From Spongiivirga citrea (lineage in GTDB: Bacteria > Bacteroidota > Bacteroidia > Flavobacteriales > Flavobacteriaceae): a stretch of 64,000 nucleotides of DNA. The translations under genes were made by a program, and so were the position numbers. Shown piece after piece: positions 38,058 through 47,750 of the stretch. A model generated the notes under the pieces. That model had not been told where the DNA came from. It did no database searches and saw only the letters and a list, made by a program, of their open reading frames with translations. Within the stretch, counting starts at the first letter, position 1. Every line of letters begins with the position of its first letter. Location of the stretch: contig NZ_JAABOQ010000004.1 in NCBI RefSeq assembly GCF_010671565.1, positions 535,875 through 599,874 on the forward strand. The letters are read 5' to 3'.

Positions 38058-38546
38058 ATGGCTCGTAGCGTTTTTTCTTTTCTATTTCTATTTGTAACCG
38101 TTTTTGCATCTGCACAAATGGATAATACCAAACTCGATATTATTCTGAAACGAGAATCTGATAGTTTACAATCCAATGGTAATCAATGGCAAATGCTTTA
38201 CAAAGATCGTTTGCTAATTTGCGTAACTGATGAAAACGCAAACAGAATGCGAATCATCTCCCCGATTGCGGAAATAGGAAAACTGGAGGAAACGGAACTT
38301 AAAAACGCCCTTGTTGCCAATTATCATACTGCACTTGATGTAAAATATGCGATTTCTGATGAATATATGTGGTCGGTTTTTATTCATCCTTTAAAAGAAC
38401 TCACTGAAGAACAAGTGGTGGATGCACTTAGCCAAGTATACTATGCCAACTTAACTTTCGGTGGATCTTACAGTAGTACAACCTTAGTCTTTCCTGGTAA
38501 TACCAAGAAGAAAGAGGATCCGGAAACGAAGGTGAAAAAAATCTGA
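38058..38546 (+). CDS. Small secreted protein with a YbjN/CesT-like look
   Basis: 162 residues with a signal peptide (MARSVFSFLFLFVTVFASAQ). The mature part (about 22-150) has a beta-strand pattern QWQMLYKDRLLICVTDENANRMRIISPI followed by helices and a segment YMWSVFIHPLKELTEEQV that resembles the YbjN/type III chaperone-like fold; this is inference from pattern only. A lysine-rich tail ends the protein. It converges with the next gene, with an 11-bp gap. Confidence 0.6.
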   Translation: MARSVFSFLFLFVTVFASAQMDNTKLDIILKRESDSLQSNGNQWQMLYKDRLLICVTDENANRMRIISPIAEIGKLEETELKNALVANYHTALDVKYAISDEYMWSVFIHPLKELTEEQVVDALSQVYYANLTFGGSYSSTTLVFPGNTKKKEDPETKVKKI

Positions 38547-38557
38547 TTAACACACTA

Positions 38558-38986
38558 TTACATATATCCAGCGATCTTATCTTCGGTAGGAAAATAAGCG
38601 TACATAATAACCAATATAAATCCGGTAAGTATCAATAAAAATTGACTGTTTGTCATCATACAAACTACGACAGAGAAGAGTGCCGGACCTTCTAAAAATG
38701 CCATTCGTATTATATGGGCAGTCATAAAACGTTCAAAAAAAACATCGATATCTGTTGTTCTTTCCATAGTTGAAAGCGCTTTATTGAATAGGGTGACTCC
38801 CATAAAATAGCCGACAACCGCCAAAAACACAGCAACCCAATTGAAGGGTTCATGCAAATCAAAATCAAATGTAAATTCCTCAGAAGTGTAGATTACGAAA
38901 CCAGTAAAAAGCACTACCCCAGCCATTAAAGAGACATGTATGAGCTGCAAAACTTTTAGCTTATTGGGGTCTAGTTTTTTACGCAT
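38558..38986 (-). CDS. Four-helix membrane protein, unknown family
   Basis: 142 residues with four predicted membrane helices (about 14-30, 46-64, 92-110, 115-132), a basic N terminus (MRKKLDPNKLK) and a short FPTEDKIAGYM tail. No motif indicates function. It is a typical small integral-membrane hypothetical of Flavobacteriaceae and stands in its own transcription unit. Confidence 0.65.
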   Translation of the reverse strand: MRKKLDPNKLKVLQLIHVSLMAGVVLFTGFVIYTSEEFTFDFDLHEPFNWVAVFLAVVGYFMGVTLFNKALSTMERTTDIDVFFERFMTAHIIRMAFLEGPALFSVVVCMMTNSQFLLILTGFILVIMYAYFPTEDKIAGYM

Positions 38987-39061
38987 AGCGTCTGATTATT
39001 AGTTTCATTACTAATTTAAAACAAAAATCACACATATACCTTCTAATCAATTTAATAACAT

Positions 39062-39069
39062 TACTTTTG
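39062..39069 (+). promoter_or_regulatory. -7 element of the DEAD-box helicase promoter, with long leader
   Basis: TACTTTTG, an exact TAnnTTTG match, lies 107 bases before the ATG at 39176. The leader that follows is unusually long for this window and contains AGGACTCC...GTGGTCCT arms (about 39110-39142). Confidence 0.4.
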
Positions 39070-39175
39070 CGCCTTGAAATAATAGCCGCTGGTATAGCAT
39101 GTGCTAAAAAGGACTCCCTTCTGAAATTGTTTTACGTGGTCCTACAGGCACTCTTATTTGCGTAAAGCATTTTTT

Positions 39176-40909
39176 ATGATAACATTTAAAGAGCTTGGCC
39201 TTAATAATGATTTATTAAGAGCCATTGATGACATGGGATTTATTAATCCCTCAGAAGTACAAGAAAAAGCAATTCCCGTTTTACTGGAAAAAGATACCGA
39301 TATGGTCGCCCTTGCCCAGACAGGTACTGGTAAAACCGCGGCATTTGGTTTCCCTATGCTTCACCGAATTGATGTAGATAGTCGAACTACGCAAGGTTTG
39401 ATACTTTCTCCTACAAGAGAACTATGTTTACAGATTACCCAAGAAATGAAGACTTATGGTCAACACCTAAAAGGCCTAAACGTGACTGCTGTTTATGGTG
39501 GTGCAAGCATTACTGATCAAGCAAGATCAGCTAAAAAAGGAGCACAAATTATTGTGGCAACTCCAGGCCGTATGAAAGATATGATCAGTCGTCGTTTAGT
39601 TGATATTTCTAAAATTGAATATTGCGTTTTAGACGAGGCAGATGAGATGCTGAATATGGGGTTTTATGAAGATATTACTTCTATCCTATCGCATACACCT
39701 GATGATAAAAGCACTTGGTTGTTTTCTGCAACAATGCCAAAAGAGGTTTCTACTATTGCCAAAAAGTTCATGTATGATCCTTTTGAAATTACAGTAGGAA
39801 CTAAAAACGAAGGAAGCAAAAACGTATCTCACGAGTATTACTTGGTGAATTCAAGAGATCGATATTCTGCCTTAAAAAGATTAGCGGATGGAAATCCCGA
39901 TATATTTTCAGTAATATTTTGTCGTACAAAGCGTGATACACAAAAAGTTGCCGAAAAATTAATTGAAGACGGATACAACGCTGGTGCTTTACATGGTGAT
40001 TTAAGTCAAAATCAGCGTGATATCGTGATGAAGTCATTCCGTACTAGACAAATACAAATGCTAGTAGCAACCGATGTTGCCGCTCGTGGTATCGATGTTG
40101 ACGACATTACACACGTAATTAACTACCAACTGCCTGATGAAATAGAAACCTACACCCATCGAAGTGGCCGTACCGGTCGTGCTGGTAAAAACGGTGTATC
40201 GATGGTGATCGTTTCTAAAAGTGAATTAAGAAAGATTAAAACGGTAGAACGAATTATCCAGAAGAAGTTTACCGCTCAGGAAATCCCTACTGCAGAGAAG
40301 ATTTGCGAGGTACAGTTATTCCACCTTGCAAACAAAATAAAGAATACAGAGGTTAATCACGATGTTGATCCTTATCTACCGGCAATACACGAGGTGTTAG
40401 AAGGTCTTGATCGCGATGAATTAATTAAAAAATTGGTTTCTGTTGAGTTTACACGATTCATTAGCTACTACAAAAACTCGAAAAACCTCAACTTAAATGC
40501 CAAAGCAGATGCAATGGAGGAAAGCGGAGAATCTACACGCTACTTCATTAATATAGGTACGAAGGATGGTTACAACTGGATGAGCTTAAAAGATTTCTTA
40601 AAAGAAAAACTTGGGCTAGGAAAAGATGCTGTTTACAAGGTTGATGTAAAAGAGAAATTTTCATTTTTTAATACGGATACCGAGCATAAAGACAAAGTAC
40701 TTGCTGAATTCAATGACTTTAAAGTAGATGGCCGTTTTGTAAATGTTGAAGTTTCAAGTTCTGGCGGCGGCGGAAGACGTAGAGACCGAGATCGAAGTCG
40801 GTCTAAAGGTCGAAGAGATGGAGATTTTAAAGGTAAAAAAGATTTTAGAGGTAAACGTAGATCATCAAGTAGTAACAAAGGTGGATTTAAAGGAAGGTCT
40901 CGTCGTTAG
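39176..40909 (+). CDS. DEAD-box RNA helicase with DbpA-type RNA-binding domain
   Basis: 577 residues from the ATG at 39176 (MITFKELGLN); an in-frame TTG at 39158 only adds a non-conserved hexapeptide. Motifs in order: Walker A AQTGTGKT (47-54), PTREL, DEAD (153-156), SAT, and HRSGRTGRAG. After the RecA domains a DbpA-like RNA-binding module (YFINIGTKDGYNWMSL) and an Arg/Lys/Gly-rich tail (from about residue 535) follow. A ribosome-assembly or cold-adaptation helicase is the likely role. Confidence 0.95.
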   Translation: MITFKELGLNNDLLRAIDDMGFINPSEVQEKAIPVLLEKDTDMVALAQTGTGKTAAFGFPMLHRIDVDSRTTQGLILSPTRELCLQITQEMKTYGQHLKGLNVTAVYGGASITDQARSAKKGAQIIVATPGRMKDMISRRLVDISKIEYCVLDEADEMLNMGFYEDITSILSHTPDDKSTWLFSATMPKEVSTIAKKFMYDPFEITVGTKNEGSKNVSHEYYLVNSRDRYSALKRLADGNPDIFSVIFCRTKRDTQKVAEKLIEDGYNAGALHGDLSQNQRDIVMKSFRTRQIQMLVATDVAARGIDVDDITHVINYQLPDEIETYTHRSGRTGRAGKNGVSMVIVSKSELRKIKTVERIIQKKFTAQEIPTAEKICEVQLFHLANKIKNTEVNHDVDPYLPAIHEVLEGLDRDELIKKLVSVEFTRFISYYKNSKNLNLNAKADAMEESGESTRYFINIGTKDGYNWMSLKDFLKEKLGLGKDAVYKVDVKEKFSFFNTDTEHKDKVLAEFNDFKVDGRFVNVEVSSSGGGGRRRDRDRSRSKGRRDGDFKGKKDFRGKRRSSSSNKGGFKGRSRR

Positions 40910-41032
40910 TTTTTCTAAATAAACTCTTAAATACCCAATAAACTCGCTACCTTTACCTATTGTTTGTTATTTTTAGCAACAAATAGCCGTGAAGAGTAAA
41001 AGTTTTCTTCCGGTTTACGACTAAGTTGACAA

Positions 41033-41791
41033 ATGAAGCAATTTTTACTCTTTTTTAGCTGTTTTTTGATAAGTATTGTAAGCTTCGCTCAAGAAGGCGA
41101 TGTAAAAGCAAATATTATCAATGCAGAGGATGATTCTCCTTTGCAAAACGTGCACGTACTAAATCTAAATCGTGTTATTGGTACTATTACTAATGATAAA
41201 GGAGATTTTAGTATTCCGGCAGCTGTTAATGACACTTTGTTTTTCTCTTATCTTGGTTTTAAATCGATTAAAATTCGGGTGACAAATGATCTACTTAAAA
41301 ATCCTGGCACTAAAATTCAACTTACTGAACTTGCTTATACACTAGAAGAAGTTATCCTTCAGCCTTTTGAATTAACAGGGTATCTAGAAATTGACAATAA
41401 ATATGTTCCGGTAGAGCGCAATTATCGATATAGTATTTCTGGTTTACCTACAGGATACGAAGCTGGCAGTTATTCGCCAGGAGCTATTACACGAGTCCTT
41501 GGTGCAATTTTTAATCCGGCGGATTTACTTCATAATATGTTTGGTAAAAAACCCAAGCAATTACGAAAACTTCGTAAAATGCAAGAGGAGGATCAAATAC
41601 GGAATCTCCTTACAACCAAATTTGATCGTGAAGTTTTGTTAGAGATCTTAGAGCTCGAACGCAATGATCTTGATGAGATTTTACAACATTGCAACTATTC
41701 AAAATCATTCATCTCCACTGCAAACGATTTACAAATATTGGATGCCTTGTCGGAATGTTATGAAGAGTTCAAAGTATTGAACAGAAAGTAA
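41033..41791 (+). CDS. Secreted carboxypeptidase-regulatory-like domain protein
   Basis: 252 residues with a signal peptide (MKQFLLFFSCFLISIVSFAQ). Residues about 25-110 are a CarboxypepD_reg-like beta domain (VKANIINAEDDSPLQNVHV, GTITNDKGDFSIPA, LFFSYLGFKSIKI) like that preceding many TonB receptors, but no barrel follows. The C-terminal 140 residues are helical and unrecognised. It may be a cell-envelope accessory protein. Confidence 0.82.
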   Translation: MKQFLLFFSCFLISIVSFAQEGDVKANIINAEDDSPLQNVHVLNLNRVIGTITNDKGDFSIPAAVNDTLFFSYLGFKSIKIRVTNDLLKNPGTKIQLTELAYTLEEVILQPFELTGYLEIDNKYVPVERNYRYSISGLPTGYEAGSYSPGAITRVLGAIFNPADLLHNMFGKKPKQLRKLRKMQEEDQIRNLLTTKFDREVLLEILELERNDLDEILQHCNYSKSFISTANDLQILDALSECYEEFKVLNRK

Positions 41792-41980
41792 ATTTCTAGA
41801 ATAATTCGCCCAGTTTTTTCGTTCTAACTCACAACTGTTTTTCAATTTAACCTACCCTGATTCACCATCTCAAACGTTGTAGTACTAGGGTCGCCTTTCC
41901 TTTTATTTCATTTAAAACAAAGTGCTTGAATATGCTGCGCTTTTTCTAACTTTAAAGCTCATATTCAAACAACTCAAGAC

Positions 41981-43675
41981 ATGTTTAAAAAACCTCTGGT
42001 AATTCTGGCCTCAGCACTGCTATTAATGGCTTGCGATCAAAAAAAATCAACTGCAAAAAACGAAACCATTACTGTTAAAGATATGACGGGTAAGTCTGTC
42101 AATCCGATTCCAGATTTTTGGAAAGGCGCCAATATTTACTTCCTTTTAACGGATCGTTTTAACAATGGAAATACTAAAAATGACATCAATTTTGATCGAA
42201 CGAAAGAAACAGCCACCCTACGCGGATTTATGGGAGGTGACATTGTTGGGATCACAAAAAAAATCGAAGAAGGTTATTTTAATGATCTTGGCATTAATGC
42301 CATTTGGTTTACACCTGTTGTAGAGCAGGTACATAGTTCTGTTGATGAAGGAACAGGCAACACCTATGGCTTTCATGGATATTGGACTAAAGATTGGACA
42401 AAATTAGACCCTAATTTTGGAACTGATGAAGAGTTACATCAATTGGTTGAAACGGCCCATGCAAACGGAATTCGCATTTTAATGGATGCAGTTATTAACC
42501 ATACAGGACCAGCTACCACTATTGATCCTGCATGGTCTGAAGCTTGGGTTCGCACCAATGAAAAATGTGGTTTTACCACCTATGAAAACACCATTACATG
42601 TCAACTAGTAGACAATTTACCTGATATCAAAACCGAAAGTAATGAAGCAGTAGAACTGCCTCCACAATTAGTGGCAAAATGGAAAAAAGAAGGTCGTTAT
42701 GATTCCGAAGTTGCCGAATTAGATGCATTTTTTGAGCGCACAGGTTACCCTAGAGCGGCACGTTTTTACATTATGAAATGGTTGGCAGATTTTGTTACCG
42801 ATCACGGCATTGATGGTTATCGGGTAGATACCGTAAAACATACTGAAGAATATGTTTGGAGCGAATTTAGAGAAGTATGCGATGCTAGTTTTGCGCAGTG
42901 GAAAAAAGACAATCCATCAAAAGTGCTAGACGATATGCCATTTTATATGGTAGGAGAAGTATATAATTACGGAGCTAGTGCGGGAAGGGCTTTCGATTTT
43001 GGGGACAAAAAAGTTGACTTTTTTGCAAACGGATTCAATAGCCTGATCAATTTTGAATTTAAGTACGATGCACAAAATGATTACGAAACCATTTTTTCAA
43101 AATATGATACAATGTTAAAAGGCACTCTTAATCAGTTTGGTGTACTACACTATTTAACAAGTCATGATGATGGACAACCCTATGATGCGGATAGAAGTAG
43201 AACATTTGAAGCGGCAACTAAACTCCTATTAAGTCCCGGTGCAAGTCAAGTATATTACGGTGATGAATCGGCCAGAACCTTAATTGTTGAAGGTGCGCAA
43301 GGCGATGCAACCCTACGTTCGTTTATGAATTGGGAAGATATCGAAAGTAATTCCGATACGAAAAAACTATTAACGCACTACCAAAAATTAGGGCAATTCA
43401 GAAGAAAGCATATTGCTATTGGTGCTGGAGATCATAGCATGATTAGCCAAGCTCCATATACCTTTAAGCGAATACTAAAAAAAGACGGATTTGAAGACAA
43501 AGTAGTGATTAGCTTAGACAATAAAGCATCTCAAAAAACCATTGATCTCGGCGGCGTTTTTGAAGATGGAACTGTTTTAAAAGATCATTATTCAGGTGCG
43601 GATGTTACTGTAGCAAATGGTAAAGCAAGCTTCAAAAGCCCATTTGAGGTTGTACTTTTGGAGGCTAAAGAATAA
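41981..43675 (+). CDS. Alpha-amylase-family lipoprotein (GH13)
   Basis: 564 residues. A lipobox ends at C18 (ALLLMAC), so it is probably a lipoprotein of the outer envelope. GH13 conserved regions are intact: DAVINH (169-174), the nucleophile D283 in YRVDTVKH, the acid E326 in VGEVYNYG, and H395-D396 in TSHDDG. The length, with an insert between regions I and II and a short C-terminal beta domain, fits neopullulanase- or CGTase-like starch-degrading enzymes. It is a solitary gene, not part of a susCD locus in this window. Confidence 0.93.
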   Translation: MFKKPLVILASALLLMACDQKKSTAKNETITVKDMTGKSVNPIPDFWKGANIYFLLTDRFNNGNTKNDINFDRTKETATLRGFMGGDIVGITKKIEEGYFNDLGINAIWFTPVVEQVHSSVDEGTGNTYGFHGYWTKDWTKLDPNFGTDEELHQLVETAHANGIRILMDAVINHTGPATTIDPAWSEAWVRTNEKCGFTTYENTITCQLVDNLPDIKTESNEAVELPPQLVAKWKKEGRYDSEVAELDAFFERTGYPRAARFYIMKWLADFVTDHGIDGYRVDTVKHTEEYVWSEFREVCDASFAQWKKDNPSKVLDDMPFYMVGEVYNYGASAGRAFDFGDKKVDFFANGFNSLINFEFKYDAQNDYETIFSKYDTMLKGTLNQFGVLHYLTSHDDGQPYDADRSRTFEAATKLLLSPGASQVYYGDESARTLIVEGAQGDATLRSFMNWEDIESNSDTKKLLTHYQKLGQFRRKHIAIGAGDHSMISQAPYTFKRILKKDGFEDKVVISLDNKASQKTIDLGGVFEDGTVLKDHYSGADVTVANGKASFKSPFEVVLLEAKE

Positions 43676-43682
43676 AAAGATA

Positions 43683-43742
43683 TTGTCGGTTCGAGCGCAG
43701 TAGAGAACACTTGAAAAAGGTCTCAACCTTGTTTGACGGGAT
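43683..43742. repeat. Partial copy of the TTCGAGCGCAGT intergenic repeat
   Basis: TCGGTTCGAGCGCAGTAGAGAAC then CTCAACCTTGTTTGACGGG resembles one arm and the tail of the elements at 2240 and 10365. The second arm is degenerate. Confidence 0.4.
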
Positions 43743-43753
43743 AGTCTTAATAC

Positions 43754-43786
43754 AAAAAAACGCAATCGTCTAAGATTGCGTTTTTT
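43754..43786. terminator. Bidirectional rho-independent terminator
   Basis: CGCAATC (43761-43767) and GATTGCG (43774-43780) form a stem flanked by A7 upstream and T6 downstream, so it can serve both the amylase gene and the convergent secreted-protein gene. Confidence 0.85.
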
Positions 43787-43816
43787 ATTTAGCACAGGAA
43801 ATAAGATTTCAATTAC

Positions 43817-44737
43817 TTATCTCTTAACCATGTATTGAAAAGACGCATTAGGTCTTCCAACATAGCCTACTCCATTAAACTTGTACTTTTTAATAATACA
43901 AAGTGCTTCTTCTGCTTCTTTCTTACTTTTTCCGAAATCAAAAATGTAGTGATTCCCTTCAACAATTTTCCAACGGTTTCTCACAAACGAAACTTTTACT
44001 TTAGAAGGGTCGAATGCGATAATATCTTCGCTTTTAAGAGGTTTTACATTCGATGCTCTTTTGTTACAGAGTTGATATGTAAAACTAGGATCAGGTCGAC
44101 CAACAAAACCACTGCTATTAAAACCATAGCGTCTTACAATTTTAATAATCTGATTAGCTTCCTTTACATTTGGAGCTGAGAATAGATATCTACTTCCTTG
44201 CACTACAGAATAGGTTCCTTTTGAGTTCTTTTTCACCTTTAAACTTCCTTTTGGGTTCAGGCTTAAAAGATCTTCCTTTGCACAAGTAGTAATTGTAGGA
44301 CTTGGCAATTTAATTCGAGGAGCTTTTTTAAACTTTTCAGTTGTTGCATAATTAGACCTTCTATCTCCATTCTTAAAAGTAGTAAAAGTTGTAACAACCA
44401 TTGTAGAACCGGACATCTTAACTAATACCTTACGATTAGCAAAACCTTGAGAAAAATCGGCAGAAAGATACTCTGAGTTGCTCCGAACATTGCCGTTTAC
44501 TGAATTTGAATAAGCAGTTGATTTTTTCCTTCCCCAATCACAATCTTTTGGACTACAACTACCAAATATCTGTAAATAAGGCGAAGCGCCATTACCAGAG
44601 ATAATTACTTTAGTAATTCCTCTAGTGCGAGCATTCACATTTTTCCATGTTCCATTAAAATTGTTTAATGGAGTTCCTGCAGTGGCAAATAAAAAGCCAA
44701 AAACCATTAAAGCAATTGATAAAAATTTAGTTTTCAT
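43817..44737 (-). CDS. Secreted protein with lipocalin-like N terminus and two C-terminal repeats
   Basis: 306 residues with a signal peptide ending near residue 21. Residues about 25-135 form a beta-rich domain (FNGTWKNVNARTRGITKV, GSCSPKDCDWG with a cysteine pair). Two repeats of about 70 residues follow: SRYLFSAPNVKEANQII...YGFNSSGFVGRPDPSFTY and NHYIFDFGKSKKEAEEAL...YKFNGVGYVGRPNASFQY. The shared FVGRP-(D/N)-SF(T/Q)Y end and KEA helix are clear. I do not recognise a named family. It ends at the bidirectional terminator and is isolated. Confidence 0.7.
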   Translation of the reverse strand: MKTKFLSIALMVFGFLFATAGTPLNNFNGTWKNVNARTRGITKVIISGNGASPYLQIFGSCSPKDCDWGRKKSTAYSNSVNGNVRSNSEYLSADFSQGFANRKVLVKMSGSTMVVTTFTTFKNGDRRSNYATTEKFKKAPRIKLPSPTITTCAKEDLLSLNPKGSLKVKKNSKGTYSVVQGSRYLFSAPNVKEANQIIKIVRRYGFNSSGFVGRPDPSFTYQLCNKRASNVKPLKSEDIIAFDPSKVKVSFVRNRWKIVEGNHYIFDFGKSKKEAEEALCIIKKYKFNGVGYVGRPNASFQYMVKR

Positions 44738-44941
44738 AATATGTATGTTTTTATGTTATACTCTTTAATGGTTCACTTTTTAAGAAGGTTAACAGAAATT
44801 CTCACCTATTTTATAGATAGGGGAAAAATACCCCTAGAAACCAATTCGTTCAATTAGAAAAGATCCAATTCAAACTTTTTGATTCGTTGTCAACAACTCT
44901 TTTTATTTCGTACTTTTAAATCAATAACCAAAAACCAACAA

Positions 44942-46378
44942 ATGAAACTTAAAAGTATTCTAGCAGTTTGTTTATTGATAAGTGTGTGCACTACCACTTT
45001 CGCACAAAAATGGACAAAGAATAAAAAAGCGATCAAGCAATCGGTTGAAAACCATAAAGCTGAGTTAATCTCAATAAGTGATCAAATTTGGGAGGCTGCA
45101 GAAATCGCATTTCAAGAAGATAAATCATCTAAATTACTAGCTGATTTTGCAGAAAAAAACGGATTTACGGTCGAACGAGGTGTCGCTGAAATGCCTACTG
45201 CATTTGTGGCGACCTATGGCAGCGGCAGTCCTGTCATTGGTATTTTAGGGGAATTTGATGCCCTACCAGGAATTTCTCAAAAAGCGAAACCAACCAAAGA
45301 TCCACTAGTCAAGGGCGGAAATGGTCACGGTTGCGGTCATAACTTATTTGGAACGGGAAGTCTTGGTGCAGCAATTGCTGTAAAAGAATTGATCGAACAA
45401 GGAAAATTAAAAGGAACCGTCAAGTTTTATGGCACTCCAGCTGAAGAAAAATTCTTTGGAAAAATATGGATGGTAAAAGCGGGACTTTTTGATGGCGTAG
45501 ATGCTGTTATGGATTGGCATCCATCAGCTACTACAAAAGCTGATGTGCAAAGTACGCTGGCACTTGTTGATTTTGTAGTAGAATTCAACGGACAGGCTGC
45601 ACATGCCTCTGCCGATCCTTGGAATGGTCGCAGTGCGTCGGATGCCTTAGAACTATACACTACAGGAATTAACTACTATCGCGAGCATATTAAACCAACA
45701 GTTCGTATTCATTATCACATTCAAGATGGTGGGCAAGTAGTTAATGTTGTACCGGATTATTCAAAAATTTGGGTTCGAGTACGAGATACAAAAAGAGAAG
45801 GAATGATGCCGGTGTATGAACGTGTGCAAAAAATGGCCGAAGGTGCTGCAATTATGGCAAATACAGATTATAAAATTTCATTGGTATCTGGTATTTATGA
45901 GATTTTAGTGAATCGTTCAGGTGGCGAGGCCATGCAAAAAAACCTTGAAATGCTAGGCGCCATTAGCTATACACCAGAAGAAGAAGCCTTCGGAAAGAAA
46001 ATTCAAGAAATGACCGGTAAAAAACAAGTAGGTATGGACAGTGCTATCAATCCGCTAGAAGAAACCTTAGAAAACCCAGGTGGAGGGTCTACGGATGTAG
46101 GCGATGTTAGCTGGGTTGTTCCAGTAGTACGAATGGGAGCCACTGTCGCCCCTAAAGATACACCTTGGCATAGTTGGGCGGTTGTAGCATGTGGTGGAAT
46201 GTCAATTGGACATAAAGGCATGGTGCAAGCAAGTAATGCACTAGGAATGACAATGGTCGATTTGTTTGAAAATCCTAAACTCCTAAAACGAGTGAAAGAT
46301 GAATTCAAAAAAAGAAAAGGAAATACTGTTTATAAAAGCATCATTCCTGAAGGACCACCACCAGTTGGTTCCAACTAA
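44942..46378 (+). CDS. Secreted M20-family amidohydrolase (AbgB-like)
   Basis: 478 residues from the ATG at 44942 with a signal peptide (MKLKSILAVCLLISVCTTTFAQ); longer readings from 44879 would hide it. The M20 metal segment is NGHGCGHNLFGTGS, followed by GTPAEEKFFGKIWM (general base E) and a dimerisation domain starting VVEFNGQAAHAS. The AbgB subgroup cleaves aminobenzoyl-glutamate-type amides. Its export suggests peptide or amide scavenging in the periplasm. Confidence 0.92.
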   Translation: MKLKSILAVCLLISVCTTTFAQKWTKNKKAIKQSVENHKAELISISDQIWEAAEIAFQEDKSSKLLADFAEKNGFTVERGVAEMPTAFVATYGSGSPVIGILGEFDALPGISQKAKPTKDPLVKGGNGHGCGHNLFGTGSLGAAIAVKELIEQGKLKGTVKFYGTPAEEKFFGKIWMVKAGLFDGVDAVMDWHPSATTKADVQSTLALVDFVVEFNGQAAHASADPWNGRSASDALELYTTGINYYREHIKPTVRIHYHIQDGGQVVNVVPDYSKIWVRVRDTKREGMMPVYERVQKMAEGAAIMANTDYKISLVSGIYEILVNRSGGEAMQKNLEMLGAISYTPEEEAFGKKIQEMTGKKQVGMDSAINPLEETLENPGGGSTDVGDVSWVVPVVRMGATVAPKDTPWHSWAVVACGGMSIGHKGMVQASNALGMTMVDLFENPKLLKRVKDEFKKRKGNTVYKSIIPEGPPPVGSN

Positions 46379-46625
46379 TTTTGGAGCGTTATCTCGATGT
46401 GATTTTTAAAAAAGCACTAAGGCAGCTAAAAATTGTATCGAGATATTATTTATAAAGGCTACTATTATTGAGATCGGGCGTTTTAAACTAAATAGACTTA
46501 AAATCTCATTAATTCACAAGCCTTAGGGCCTAAAACACTGCTGATAAAAGCAATAACATATCTGTTAGACGATTATTTTTTGTGGTATTTCTAGTTGATA
46601 AGTACTTGTAGTACCCTTAAATCTA
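46379..46625. other. 247-bp spacer, no gene seen
   Basis: It holds a loosely inverted TATCTCGAT...ATCGAGATA pair (about 46388-46445) resembling the CGAGA arms of the 2240 element, but no clear terminator or promoter. The histidine-kinase gene starts at its right end. Confidence 0.4.
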
Positions 46626-47744
46626 ATGCCTATGAAAAAAGAAGCCAGTAATACCCCTGGTAAAGCCGAGCCTATCGACAAATTCTTTTATTTAAAGGAA
46701 ACAGCAGAACTTACCAAAACAGGTTCTTGGTACATTGATACGCAAAAGTTTGAGGCTTTTTGGAATAATATTACCTATGAAATTCTTGAAGCTCCACTCG
46801 ATTTTATCCCTGCTGTGGAAAGTGGACTTTCTCATTATGCTGAGGAGCATCGCGACTATGCCGCCAAACTGTTTTTTGATTGCTACAAAAAAGGAAAAGA
46901 GTTTGATGTCGAGATTAAAATGGTCACCTTCAAAGGCACCGAGTTTTGGGCAAGAGCCATTGGAAAACCAGTTTTAAATGGAGATAATGAACAAATTGGA
47001 GTACAGGGCGTGTTTCAAAATATTGATGACGTCAAGCAAAAAGAGTTTGCCCTTCAAAATTCTGTAGAAACAATAACGTCTCAAAACAGTAGACTGCTAA
47101 ACTTTGCCTACATCGTATCGCATAATCTTCGCAGTCAAACGAGCAATTTACAGCTAATTACGCATTTATTGGACAGCCTAAATACGGTGGAGGAGAAAAT
47201 GGAAATGTTAAGCAACATTAAGGGGGTTTCCGACAGTCTTAATAAAACGATTGAACATTTAAACGAAGTAGCTACCATTCAAACCAACAGCAAACAGGAA
47301 AAAAGAGTAGTTCGTTTTGAAGACACATATCTGCTAGTTGTAACCTCAATACAACAAATAATTGCCAACCAAAAAGCAGAAATCATTACCGACTTTTCTG
47401 GTTTAGATAGCATTAATTATGTACCCGCCTATATGGAGAGTATTATGCTAAATTTGTTGACGAATGCAGTGAAATATAAACATCCAGACAGAAAACCCGA
47501 GGTACACATTAAAACATTTACCCAAAACGAACAATCCTTTATGGTTGTAAAAGATAACGGTATGGGTATCGATCTGTCTAGGTATGGGGATCAAATTTTC
47601 GGGATGTACAAAACCTTCCACTATAACGATGATGCGGAAGGTGTAGGATTATTTATTACCAAAAATCAAATTGAATCATTAGGAGGTAGTATCGCCGTTG
47701 ACAGTACTGTTGATGAAGGCACTACGTTCACCATAATTTTTTAA
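46626..47744 (+). CDS. Soluble PAS-domain sensor histidine kinase
   Basis: 372 residues without membrane helices. Residues about 25-135 form a PAS domain (WYIDTQKFEAFWNNITYEIL ... GVQGVFQNIDD). The phospho-accepting H166 is in VSHNLRSQ, and the HATPase domain has LNLLTNAVKYK (N box), DNGMGID (G1) and GVGLFITKNQIE (G2). It senses something in the cytoplasm. A response-regulator gene starts 6 bp later. Confidence 0.93.
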   Translation: MPMKKEASNTPGKAEPIDKFFYLKETAELTKTGSWYIDTQKFEAFWNNITYEILEAPLDFIPAVESGLSHYAEEHRDYAAKLFFDCYKKGKEFDVEIKMVTFKGTEFWARAIGKPVLNGDNEQIGVQGVFQNIDDVKQKEFALQNSVETITSQNSRLLNFAYIVSHNLRSQTSNLQLITHLLDSLNTVEEKMEMLSNIKGVSDSLNKTIEHLNEVATIQTNSKQEKRVVRFEDTYLLVVTSIQQIIANQKAEIITDFSGLDSINYVPAYMESIMLNLLTNAVKYKHPDRKPEVHIKTFTQNEQSFMVVKDNGMGIDLSRYGDQIFGMYKTFHYNDDAEGVGLFITKNQIESLGGSIAVDSTVDEGTTFTIIF

Positions 47745-47750
47745 CACTTT

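Noticed and set aside
41981..43675. A polysaccharide-utilisation locus at the amylase gene
   Set aside because: No SusC/SusD pair or additional glycosidase is adjacent; the TonB receptor at 48.2 kb lacks the SusC N-terminal extension.
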